Assembly: GCA_011799875.1 (NCBI GenBank)
Contig: CM022302.1
Span: 323,251,114 to 323,315,113 of the forward strand
Source: Thinopyrum elongatum
Taxonomy: Eukaryota; Streptophyta; Magnoliopsida; Poales; Poaceae
Direction: 5' to 3'
Length of the DNA stretch: 64,000 nt
This document shows, in pieces, positions 1-9,533 of this stretch (its first letter is position 1; each line of letters starts with the position of its first letter). The translations under genes and the position numbers were made by a program. The notes under the pieces were generated by a model. That model searched no databases. It saw only the letters and a list, made by a program, of their open reading frames with translations, and was not told the DNA's origin.

Positions 1-61
1 CTGGGCGTAGTTCCAGGCGCCTGAGCATCCTCCCCTCCTTGGCAACCAGATGAAGTAGCTA

Positions 62-274
62 ATGGAGCTGCATCGGCTGGCCGGGCCGGCCATGAAGGAC
101 CTTTTTGTCGGGCTGTGGCCCACAGAGCCGATTCTGAGCAGCTACTTTGGCCTGGGGCAGAAGCTGGGTGACGCGACGTCCCGAATTAATGCAGTGAAGC
201 GCTTTGCCTGCCTCGAGGTAGCTCAGTTGACCTTTGCGAAGACCATGGTTCATTGGCCTAAGATCAAGCCAATG
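62..274 (+). pseudogene. Antisense ORF of element A, part 1 (split by B)
   Basis: An open frame from ATG 62 runs to the B insertion point at 274. After removal of one TSD copy the same frame resumes at 18188 and stops at TAG 18284-18286, so B interrupted a single ORF. The product is a helical, hydrophobic segment rich in Leu, Ala and Lys. From memory it resembles C-terminal parts of grass retrotransposon accessory proteins; I cannot name a domain. In-frame stops at 8-10 and 56-58 just upstream show it was already decayed, and ATG 62 is probably an internal methionine. It points opposite to the gag of A, the same arrangement as the antisense genes in E and F. Confidence 0.5.
270..274. repeat. 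Target-site duplication of element B (left copy)
   Basis: The 5 bp caatg lies immediately left of the LTR start at 275. An identical copy at 18183-18187 directly follows the other LTR end. It fixes both borders of B. Confidence 0.9.
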
Positions 275-640
275 TGTTGTAGGGTGAAACCCTAGGTGAG
301 ATCTTTTCACACATGGAGGGGGGAAAAGGGATGAACACACAGGAACACAAGGGGGAAATCACTCAAACAAACCCAAATCACACATCCACTAGAGTAGCAT
401 ACATGAGATCCACAAGAATAAAAGAATAATTCAAGGAAAATATATAGCACTAGGGTAAAGTTCTTCCCACTCCCAAGAGAGGTGAGGTATTGATGATAAT
501 CTTCTCCAAGAGGAGGCCTTGAAATCCACAAGGATTCTTCTCCTAGGAGGTCTTGATCTCCAAGAGGAGGGGCAGATGAGCAAAGCTCTCTCAATGTCTA
601 TCCAATACTTTGCTAACCCTAGAAATGAGCTAGATGGGGA

Positions 641-650
641 GTACTTATAG
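641..650 (-). promoter_or_regulatory. TATA box of element B LTR
   Basis: The minus strand reads ctataagtac. The same site is kept in the other LTR at 7994-8003. It would drive transcription leftward through this copy and, from the 5' LTR, through the element. Confidence 0.6.
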
Positions 651-727
651 CCTAGGGACGAATTGGGAAAAAATGGGGATACAAGGGTCAATTCGCCCAT
701 AGTGAACACATGCACAGCTGGCGGTGT

Positions 728-952
728 CCAGGCACCCGGTGGGGAGGAGGGCCGGGCACCCGGACCGAATAGGGGCTTTGCCCGGTTGGCGACTGCAGGG
801 GCCGGGCACCCGGGGGTAGAGGTGTGGTCACCCGGGGTTCGGGGTGCGGGCACCCGGGGGGTGAAAGACCGGGCACCCGGGGTGGATAGAGGGGCCGCAC
901 CTGTTGGGGCCGGGGGCCCGGGCACCTGGGGCGTAGGAGGCCGGGCACCCGG
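728..952. repeat. Array of ccgggcacccgg inverted repeats in LTR of B
   Basis: Perfect 12-mers ccggg-ca-cccgg lie at 752-763, 802-813, 869-880 and 941-952, with about four one- or two-mismatch copies between them. Each is a 5 bp inverted repeat around a 2 bp spacer. Spacing is irregular, so this is not a tandem satellite. Degenerate copies and two perfect ones (8106-8117, 17875-17886) occupy the matching part of the other LTR. Confidence 0.8.
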
Positions 953-1248
953 GGTGGTCCGAGGCCTCCGGTGCTTCGCATCTTGGGGTCCCTCTTCCTC
1001 CTCCTTCTCCCTTCTTGGATGGTGTGGATGTTCTCTTGCGCTTGAACTCCTCCTCGTCGTTGATGAAGCTCCGGTAATACCTATGCATGCACACGAGAGG
1101 GATGTCAAGTAGTATACCGTCCTTGAAAGGGTCAAGTGAACACGTGTAAAGGAGATGATTAACCTTTATGTATATAAAGTAGATGTCGCACGTGTCACTT
1201 GCCGAATGGACTCTTGACATGGTGATGTCCATAGGATGCTCCGCATCA

Positions 1249-1263
1249 TCCCCTCCCCCATGG
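1249..1263 (-). other. Polypurine tract of element B
   Basis: The minus strand reads ccatgggggagggga directly before the 3' LTR. This is the expected plus-strand primer site for reverse transcription and sets the orientation of B. Confidence 0.85.
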
Positions 1264-4063
1264 AAAAGGTCTGACCTCGGATCGAAAACCAAATCACCAT
1301 GGGAAAGAGATGATGTCGCCGTGTAGGTGTTGACGATCACCAAGCATTCATCATCTTGTAGCTCGAAATGGGCACTCTCCAATGTCGCACCATCTTGTAA
1401 GCCCTTCAAAAGGAGCAAGGACAACAAACGCTTGGAAAAACAAATGTGGTTAGCGTTAGTGCAAAACCAAGAATTCAAGAGTTTATTCACCCAACAAGTG
1501 TCATCATCAAGCATAGCATGTGGTGTGACAAAGAAGTGTGGCATGGCATTGAAACATATAAATTGAGAACAATCAAGGTCGTCATGGAAACAAGGATGTA
1601 AATGTGAGGTAGTGATGCAAATTTGTGTGACAAGAGAATAAGCATCGACCTCAAGTTCATAGCAAGCATGCATAAAGCGCTCAATAAATGGTCTATGGTA
1701 TGCATAGGAATCATTCACAACACCAAATACAATGAGATGTCTAAACACATGGGGCAAGTGCAAGACAATCCAAGCATAACGGGCATATGGTGTAGTGAAA
1801 ATCGAGTGGCACTCAACACAACAGAAAGAGCAATTTTTCATCATGTGTGAGGCAATCAAGTCAAGCATGTGACAAGCAAAGGACATGGCATATGTGAAGT
1901 GATGACATTGGTGCAACCAAACATGTGATATGAGCAAGTAGGCAACAAGTTGGATGCAACACACAAGGCGTATATGTCATGAGGCATAGCAATGTGGAAA
2001 TCATGAATGAAAGCACTATCTCTAACATGCATGCAATCAAGTGGTCTAAGATGACCAATAAGTCTCATGGTGCAAGCAACACATGAAGTATGATCCACAA
2101 TATGCATGCTCATGGTTTGGTTGTTCTCGAAAGAGAAGGATATCACCTCGAAAGCATGTCCTTGTGCGTCCTTCACAATACCGAAGCACAAGCAAAAGCG
2201 GTGTAGAAGCAAGTCGTGGTCGAATGTATGAGGCTCGCTCTCAAGAGCTCTAATGGTCAACTCACGTGAAGTGGACATCGACACGAAGTCCACGTATCCT
2301 ACACATGCACAAAATAAAGCAAACAACGTATGTGCATGGTAGATAAACACATCATCCATCATGATGGTTCTCTTCTCTTGCACATAACCATTAGAAGCAA
2401 AAGTGTATGAGGAATATGATGCAACAATGGCAATGTTCATGGCACTAGGCATATGGTGCAAAGAAGGAAGACAAGCACGCTTCACAAGAATTATGTCAAA
2501 ATCTCCAAGTATATACGAGAATGCTATGGGGGCAATCTCATGAGCAAGACTAGGATAGCTGTTGCACTCAATGCATGGCAAATTATCTAGCATGAGAGAG
2601 GAAACACATGGAGATATATGACAAGAAGCAATAGCAGTAATGTGCAAAGCATGTCAATAGTGCCTATCAACCACATGAAATGAGCAAGTATGAATCATGA
2701 GTGATGCACTACACAAAGCAAGCATAGTAATCATGTCATGCAAACTAGTAGAGTGAAGATGCAACACACTAGAGGAAATCATGGCAATCATGTCATGTGA
2801 GCAAATAATATGCATAGGCAATGCACATGACATATGGCAAGCACGAACACAAAGCGAGATCAAAGTATCATCATAGGAATGGGTCACAAATGGAACATGG
2901 CAAAAACAAGAGATATCTCCACCAAACTTGCAAATACACATACAAGTACGAGAATTGAGGAACATGTGTAATGCAAAAGCATGGGTCACAAATGCATGAC
3001 AAAGGAATATGAATGATCATATCAAGCATAGTGAACATGGCAATACGGGCATAGAGTGAGAAGTGGTATATAACCCATAACCATATGAGGGCCATGTAGA
3101 AGAAATGCGCGAAGTCTTTGCACGAAGGGAGTGGTGGTAAGGACAATCCATGGTATCCCAAATCATCATTGCTCTCTAGAGCTCGTTTCGTCAACTCATG
3201 GGATTGTGAGGTTGACGAGTATGCATGGGTACCTACACAAAAGAGACACAAACGAAAGAAAGTGTGTTCGTGGTAAATGTACACATCATCCATCATGATG
3301 TTGATGTGAATGTGAGAGTTAGCACAAGATAAAAATCACTCAAAGAAATTGGAAGCATGGTATATGAACATGTCGCCCATCATGAAAGAATAGTTGTTAT
3401 GTATAAGACGATGGGGACTCAAATTGAGAATGCAAGTATATGGCACATCAATAGCATGTTTATTCATGGGGAGCATATTGTGCACACAAGTATGGGAATC
3501 ATGCAATGGGTTGGCGTGAACAAAATCTCCTAAAATGTATGAAGAAACTATGGGGGTCTCCTCATGAGCAATAGTGGAAACATCATATGGAGAATATGAA
3601 CAACATCGAAAACAATGCATATCTGAAGGTAGGTGGTCATGGCATGGTATATGAGATAAATTATGCAAGGGGAGCATTAATATCATCGCAAGAAAAACAA
3701 ATGCCAATAACCATGGGCTTGTCATCTATGCCATATGTGCAAATTGGGTTCAATTTAATGGCATATGCATGGTCACTACGATGAGATTGCAAATATAACA
3801 TATGGTTGATCTCAATCATAGCATATGACAAGTCAAGCGGATTATCAAACATGATGTGACCTAAATAATTGTCACAAGAAATCCTATCTAACATGGCATC
3901 ACAACTAATAGACTCTACATGGCAATCATCAAACTCATCATAAATGGTAAATCATCGCATGGGGAAATCATACTAGCATGAAGCATGGTAATAGGAGGAT
4001 CAACATCATGCAAGCAATCAATATCAAGAATGTCCACTAGTGGGACAAGAGCATCACCATCAC
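1264..4063 (-). pseudogene. Cys/His/Met-rich ORF of unknown function (element B)
   Basis: Open minus-strand blocks (4118-3915, 3894-3661, 3725-3336, 3296-2871, 2989-2654, 2647-1856, 1964 into the LTR) form one long frame broken by stops and frameshifts. The product is unusually rich in Cys, His, Met and Tyr. It contains recurrent modules: SYILGDF followed by M-DD/GD-(V/M)-x-I-YHA, seen twice (about 3580-3340 and 2560-2330), and a third MDDVYIYH block at about 3290. The same blocks occur in the frame of element I (56385-59069), and one MDD-x-YIY block occurs in element H (about 51855). I recognise no enzyme motif. It occupies the position of pol, so it could be a pol remnant decayed beyond recognition, but several long blocks remain alignable between elements. 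Confidence 0.6.
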
Positions 4064-4753
4064 CTATGTTACCTTTGTCATTCCACTCATGTGGTGTAGG
4101 CGAGGAGGCAAAGACCAAATTGTGGTCAACGTCATCATCGTGATGGAACCATGTGGGGGTGCATCATAGTCCACCATGGCCATCGTCTTGTCCAAAGGAA
4201 GGACGAAGTCATCAAAGATCGGCGCGTCATCATATATGGGACCTAGCACCAAATGAGAAGACACAATAGAGGTAGAGGGTAAGTCGTTAGAAATCGGAAT
4301 GGCCTTACATGCCCTATCAACTACCTCACTCTCTCTATGTGATGGTGGCTCACTCACTCCCTCAAGGTAGGTGCACTCAATGTCACATATGGTGGAGTCA
4401 CTCAAATCACTCAAGTGGTGGTGGTGGTGGCTCTCCTCACATGGGAATTGGGGCAGCTCATCATATATGGGGCTAGTGGTGAAGTCACTCTCATTCTCAA
4501 TATGGTTGCAAAAGTCACTCAAGTCATCATATGTCGCCGTGGTCGAAGGGAAAATCCCATGCTCAACCATCTCGTAGTCGTCGCCGTGGACGAAGGCCGA
4601 AGATGGCACATCATCACACTCACCATTGATGAAGGCCGAAGATGGCACATCATCAATCTCACCTCCAAAGATGGAAGCATCGTCTTGGAGCTCATCGGGC
4701 TTGGACATCTCGGTGGTACTAGCCTCTTGCTCGTCGTCTTGGAGTGTGGTCAT
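4064..4753 (-). pseudogene. Gag-region acidic domain (element B)
   Basis: A 229-codon open block is rich in Asp, Glu and Ser. It has a tandem repeat containing DDVPSSAF twice and a His run from a (gtg)n tract near 4412-4435. It aligns by eye with the second half of the 54861-56384 frame of element I (shared CKESHH/CEESHH and SDSTI-DIEC patterns). It follows the gag core at 4964-5749 in transcription order. It is probably the C-terminal half of the gag product or a spacer; no zinc knuckle is visible. Confidence 0.55.
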
Positions 4754-4963
4754 CGTGAAGTGAGCTCAGGGTCGAGTAGACTTGACCTTCATGAGTTCTT
4801 GTTCCGCCTTGAGAGCACCAATGTAGAGGTCGTCGAGGGACTCTTAGGTGTTGAGGAAGATAGTCTTGACAATGTCGTTGTTCAATCTCATCATGAAGTA
4901 GAACTTTGTCCAAATGGGGTCGTCCACACTGGCTCGTCACAAGGCTTCCTTCATTTTCTTGAA

Positions 4964-5749
4964 TTAATCATCGAGGGAGTTGGATCCTTGTATGGTGTTC
5001 TCCACTTGGCGAAGAAGATGTTCCATGTAGGTGGAAGGCACAAATTGTTGCCGCATCACTTTCTTCGTCTTGGACCAACTCATGTCGAAGCTCTTCGAAG
5101 GTGTGTGAAGCCACCAAATCAACGCATATTCACGGAAGGTACTTGTGGCACACTTCACTTGAACTTCGGAGGGGACTTGATGTAGCTTGAGGTAGTCGTC
5201 CATCTTGCACTCCCACTCGAGGTATTCGTCGGGGTAATTAGTCCCAAAGAATGGAATCTCATCGGCGATGTCGAAGTCATAGTAGCTCATGGAAGTAGTG
5301 GACTTGAGCTCGTGGAGTAGGCGAAGATGTCGTACGTCCGAAGGCGAAGATGCCAAAGGTGTTGAAGAAGCTGTAGCCTTGTGGTCAATGTTGTGGTTCT
5401 GTAAGGCCCGTGCGCACGGGGGTGTAGGAGGCCATGTGCACGGGGTCCCGTGTGCCCGGGGGTCGCAGGCCCGTGTGCACGGGGGTGGCAGAGAAGCCAA
5501 CTCTCGTCCAGAAGTGTGCTCTTCATGGTCTTGTCGATGTCGATGCTTGTGTGTACTTGCCGGAGATGGAAGGTTGGGAGTCTTTGCACTTGAGCTTCTT
5601 CTCGAAGATGAGGAAGACCGCTTGTGGTTGTTGATGAGGACCTTGAGCTCCTCCATGTGCCTGTCCGTCTTGGCGTCGATGAAGTTCTTCATAGCATCGA
5701 ACTCGTCATCATACTTGTAGACAAGAGATGATGTGCTTTGCCTATCCAT
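4964..5749 (-). pseudogene. gag: Gag-like protein (element B)
   Basis: The likely start is ATG at 5749 (MDRQS...), because element I begins its gag with MDRKS at 54784; the open frame extends further to 5836. An N-terminal helical part is followed by a low-complexity Ser/Pro/Arg/His linker. Then comes a conserved block with EYLEWECKMDDYLKLHQVP and an ALIWW-like motif typical of plant Gypsy gag (Retrotrans_gag family). Gag assembles the particle that packages element RNA. The frame stops at about 4964, just past the gag core, then continues in another frame, so this copy is frameshifted. The linker contains the inverted repeats at 5407-5483. Confidence 0.75.
5407..5483. repeat. Inverted-repeat motifs inside gag of B (cccgtg-nn-cacggg)
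   Basis: Two perfect inverted repeats, cccgtgcgcacggg (5407-5420) and cccgtgtgcacggg (5470-5483), flank two degenerate copies. Arms are 6 bp with a 2 bp spacer. This is a third arm variant of the motif type seen in the LTRs of B and I, here placed within coding sequence. Confidence 0.75.
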
Positions 5750-7615
5750 CACAAGACTCGAGCAAAGGTGACTAGGAAATGAGATAAACAATACCAAACT
5801 ACCTTTTCCCAAAGTTGAGGATGTATCTCGTGTCACTCAATGTGAAATGAAAGAATAGTGGAATTGGCACCGGACTTGTTCACTCACACCTACAAATAAA
5901 GCTTATCGAGTGGCTTGGTTAGGACAAGTGGCACAAATTCATGCAAATTGAAGTCCAAGATATTGTAAATGTTGAAATAAATCCAAAGGACTCAAAATGC
6001 AAAGCAAGTGATCCCAAATATAGAGGGGGCAATAAAGAAACACACACGGTGGGATAATGGGGCTTGTGCAACTATAGGGATGAGCAAGACAAAATGTCCT
6101 AACGAAGACTAAGCTTGTGTTGCACAAACACTAGGAGAGCACTAGCTTGATTGCACACTTGGGCACGATTCACCACTTGGCACCAACCTAGATGCATGCA
6201 AGCAAAATGCTTCCTATTCCATATATCCACATGCACAAGTATCTCTTTTCATGTTCCACTCTTTGCTTATAAGATTTTGATCTTTCTTTCTTGCTTAGAA
6301 GCTTTCTTTTTTTGATTTTGTTTTGCTCTTCTCTTCCTTTCCACTTTGCTTATTGAGCCTCAACCACATACATGAAACAAGTATCACAAGATATGCACAG
6401 GGGCAAGCAATTGCACTATATGATATATCAAATGATGCAACACTATGATATCGTATCACTAAGGTGCTCAAGTTTTCGTGAAGCCCGGCAATACTCGGGT
6501 AGCCAGTCTCAGTAGGTATGGAGGTAATCGCAAAGATGGTGGGGCTATCAAAGTGTAATGGCAAGGAAGGAAAAGTTTATGATAGAATGGATACCTTCAT
6601 CACACTTAACCTTTCATGAAGTCGGGGGGTAACCGGCCTTGCTTCCGGTTGAAGATGGTCTCAAAGGATGGATGATCGTCGTCGGTTGTGGAAGCTCGTG
6701 GCGGATGTAGTCGATGGAACGATACAAGTGTCTAGTGGTGGATGAAGATGTAACCATCCCTAAGTAGTTGAAACACCTTAGGAGACTCCAATCACAACTC
6801 AAACAACCACAAATGCAATAAGAACAAAAATGGGTTAGGTTGCGGAAGTTTTACGTGGTGGTGTGGAAGTTATGGCGGAGGGCCTATACAAAGATGTCAA
6901 AATTCGAAAACTTTGATGATGGCAAATGATGATGTTAGTATTTTTGTGGGATGGAGGATGTTAATAGCTACAAAACAAGCTAAAGAACGCGAAAATCAGA
7001 CTCCAGATGAATTAGTTATGGCCGAAACGGTTTTTGGAAGTGGGCTGAAACTGGGGGTGCGGGCACCCGGGGGTGGGAGAGTGCGGGTTCCCGGGGTGGT
7101 CAGAGAGGTGAGCGGAAAAGTGGCCCGGGGGGTCCGGGTGCCCGGGGGTAAGGGGTGCAGGCGCCCAGGGTGGTCAGGGGGTTTGGGCGAAAGTTGCCCG
7201 GGGGTCCGGGTGCCCTGCGAAAAGGGGTCCGGGCGCCTGGGGTGGGCAGAGGCTTGCGCGGAAAATGTCCCGGGGGTCCGGGTGCCCGGGGTAAAGGGGT
7301 CCGGGTACCCGGGGTAGGCCGAGAAGAGTCGATTTTGGGCGAAATTTTCAGATCTCGAACTAGGTGCGAAAGAACTTGATTTCAAGCTCCAAATTGGATG
7401 GGTAAAAAGAAAAATTGGGGCTAGGGAATGCCAAGGGAGGTAGATCCACTTGCCAAACACTAGATCCACGGATCAAAATCAACAAAAACTCACAAGTACC
7501 AACAAAATGCAAGAATTTTTTGGGCTCTTTTTGTGGGGAATTTTCGAATTGGAACAAAAACACACAAAATTAGGCTAGAAAACGGTGTGGGAGACTCCAA
7601 ATTCGTGATCAACGT
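5750..7615 (-). other. Untranslated leader of element B
   Basis: This 1.9 kb stretch lies between the PBS and gag and holds no convincing gene. It is AT-rich near gag. At 7058-7312 it carries a GC-rich array with perfect inverted repeats at 7134-7145, 7278-7289 (both ccgggtgcccgg) and 7301-7312 (ccgggtacccgg), plus degenerate copies. Short ORFs across the array are low-complexity Gly/Arg/Pro artefacts. Confidence 0.6.
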
Positions 7616-7629
7616 GGCTCTAGATACTA
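7616..7629 (-). other. Primer-binding site of element B (tRNA-Met type, decayed)
   Basis: Three bases inside the LTR border, the minus strand reads tagtatctagagcc. This resembles tggtatcaagagcc of element I and the usual initiator-Met tRNA site tggtatcagagc, with substitutions. Confidence 0.65.
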
Positions 7630-7632
7630 AGA

Positions 7633-8131
7633 TGTTGTAGGGTGAAACCCTAGGTGAGATCTTTTCACACTTGGAGGGGGAAAAGGAATGAACACACAAG
7701 AACACAAGGGGGAAATCACTCAAACAAACCCAAATCACACATCCACTAGAGTAGCATACATGAGATCCACAAGAATACAAGAATAATTCAAGGAAAATAG
7801 AACAAGGGTAAAGTTCTTCCCACTCCCAAGAGAGGTGAAGTCTTGATGATAATCTTCTCCAAGAGGAGGCCTTGAAATCCACAAGGATTCTTCTCCTAGC
7901 AGGTCTTGATCTCCAAGAGGAGGGGAAGATGAGAAAAGCTCTCTCAATGTCTATCCAATACTTTGCTAACCCTAGAAATGAGCTAGATGGGGAGTACTTA
8001 TAGCCTAGGGACGATTTGGGGGGAAAACGGGGGTACAAGGGTCAATTTGCCCATAGTGCACACAGGCACAACCGGCGGGGTTCGGGCACCCAGTGGGGAA
8101 GAGGGCCGGGCACCCGGACCGAACAGGGGCT
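7633..8131 (-). repeat. Element B 5' LTR, segment 1
   Basis: It matches 275-775 of the other LTR, including the TATA box at 7994-8003. It is interrupted by element C after 8131 and continues at 17695. Confidence 0.9.
8127..8131. repeat. Target-site duplication of element C (left copy)
   Basis: The 5 bp gggct is repeated exactly at 17690-17694. The uninterrupted equivalent in the other LTR of B (around 771-780) has a single copy, confirming the insertion. Confidence 0.93.
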
Positions 8132-9517
8132 TGATAACCCACAAGTATATGGGATCGCAACAGTTTTCGAAGGTAGAGTATTCAACCCAAATTTATTGAT
8201 TCGACACAAGGGGAGACAAAGAATATTCTCAAGTATTAGAAGCTGAGTTGTTAATTCAACCACACCTGAAAGACTTAATATCTGCAACAGAGTATTTAGT
8301 AGCAAAGTTGTATGGAAGTAACGGTAACAGTGGCAAAAGTAACAGTAACAGCTTTGTAGCAATTGTAACAGTGGCAACGGAAAAGTAACGTAGCAAAGAT
8401 CAATATGTGAAAAGCTCGTAGGCAATGGATCAATGATGGATAATTATGTTGGATGGCATTCATCATGCAACAGTTATAACCTAGGGTGACATAGAACTAG
8501 CTCCAATTCATCAATATAATGTAGGCATGTATTCCGTATATAGTCATACGTGCTTATGGAAAAGAACTTGCATGACATCTTTTGTCCTACCCTCCCGTGG
8601 CAGCGGGGTCCTAATGGAAACTAAGGGACATTAAGGCCTCCTTTTAATAGAGAATCAGACCAAAGCATTAGCACTTAGTGAAAACATGAACTCCTCAAAC
8701 TACAGTAATCACCGGAAAGAATCCCAATTATTGTCACCTTGGGGTATGCGGATCATAAAATGTAATAGGTGTCTACAACTTGCAATATAGGATCAAAAAC
8801 ACATATATATTCATGAAAACATAATAGCTTCAGGTCTGAAATCATGGCACTTGGGCCCTAGTGACAAGCATTAGGCATAGCAAAGTCATAGCAACATCAA
8901 TCTTAGAACATAGTGGATACTAGGGATCAAACCCTAACAAAACTAACTCGATTACATGATAAATCTCATCCAACCCATCACCGTCCAGCAAGCCTACGAT
9001 GGAATTACTCACGCACGGCAGTGAGCATCATGAAATTGGTGATGGAGGAAGGTTGGTGATGATGATGGTGATGATTTCCCCTCTCTGGAGCCACGAATGG
9101 ACTCCAGATCTGGCCTCCCGATGAAGAATAGGAGGTGACGGCGGCTCCGTATCGTAAAACGCAATGAATCCTTCTCTCTGATTTTTTTCTCCCCAAATGT
9201 GGATATATGGAGTTGGAGTTGAGGTCGGTGAAGGTCCAGGGGACCCACAAGGCAGGGGGGCGCGCCCTGCACCCTTGTGGACAGTAGGTGGGTCCCCCTT
9301 TGTTGATTCTTTTGCCAATATTTTTTATTTATTCCAAAAATATTCTCCGTGAAGTTTCAGGTCATTCCGAGAACTTTTATTTCTGCACAAAAATAACACC
9401 AAGGCAATTCTGCTGAAAACAACATCAGTCCAGGTTAGTTCCATTCAAATCATGCAAATTAGAGTCTAAAACAAGGGCAAAAGAGTTTGGAAAAGTAGAT
9501 ACGATGGAGACATATAA
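8132..9517 (-). repeat. Element C 3' LTR (1386 bp)
   Basis: It pairs with 16293-17689 from tgataacccacaag to gatacgatggagac. The terminal CA seen in the partner is mutated to AA here (9516-9517). Confidence 0.92.
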
Positions 9518-9533
9518 ACTCCCCCAAGCTTAG
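9518..9533 (-). other. Polypurine tract of element C
   Basis: The minus strand reads ctaagcttgggggagt directly before the 3' LTR. An identical 16-mer occurs again at 11570-11585. Confidence 0.85.

Larger units (their letters stand above)
1..274 (-). mobile_element. Element A, fragment 1 (old Gypsy-like element)
   Basis: This is the left remnant of the oldest element. It ends exactly where element B inserted: the bases caatg at 270-274 recur at 18183-18187. It carries part of a plus-strand reading frame that resumes after B. Minus-strand gag and protease lie in the other proposed fragments (30063-33414 and 50081-50768), so the frame here would be antisense to the element. Linking this piece to the gag-bearing pieces is inference from order and orientation. 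The 3' LTR would lie left of the window. Confidence 0.5.
275..1248 (-). repeat. Element B 3' LTR (974 bp)
   Basis: It starts tgttgtagggtg and ends ccgcatca on the plus strand, and pairs with 7633-8131 plus 17695-18182. It holds a TATA box at 641-650 and a GC-rich array of short inverted repeats at 728-952. The internal reading frame runs over the PPT into this LTR (minus-strand ORF 1964 to 828), as in relatives whose pol tail is coded in the LTR. Confidence 0.92.

Noticed and set aside
728..952. Possible CRISPR array
   Set aside because: Units are 12 bp, irregularly spaced, degenerate and in a plant LTR; no direct repeats with constant spacers.
663..1112. Plus-strand 149-codon ORF in LTR of B
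   Set aside because: Gly/Pro/Arg/Ala-rich product created by the ccgggcacccgg array; it is antisense to the element and overlaps the minus-strand frame.
4371..4577. ORF with a Trp run
   Set aside because: It comes from a (gtg)n microsatellite read in the wrong strand; the minus strand gives a His run in the gag-region frame.
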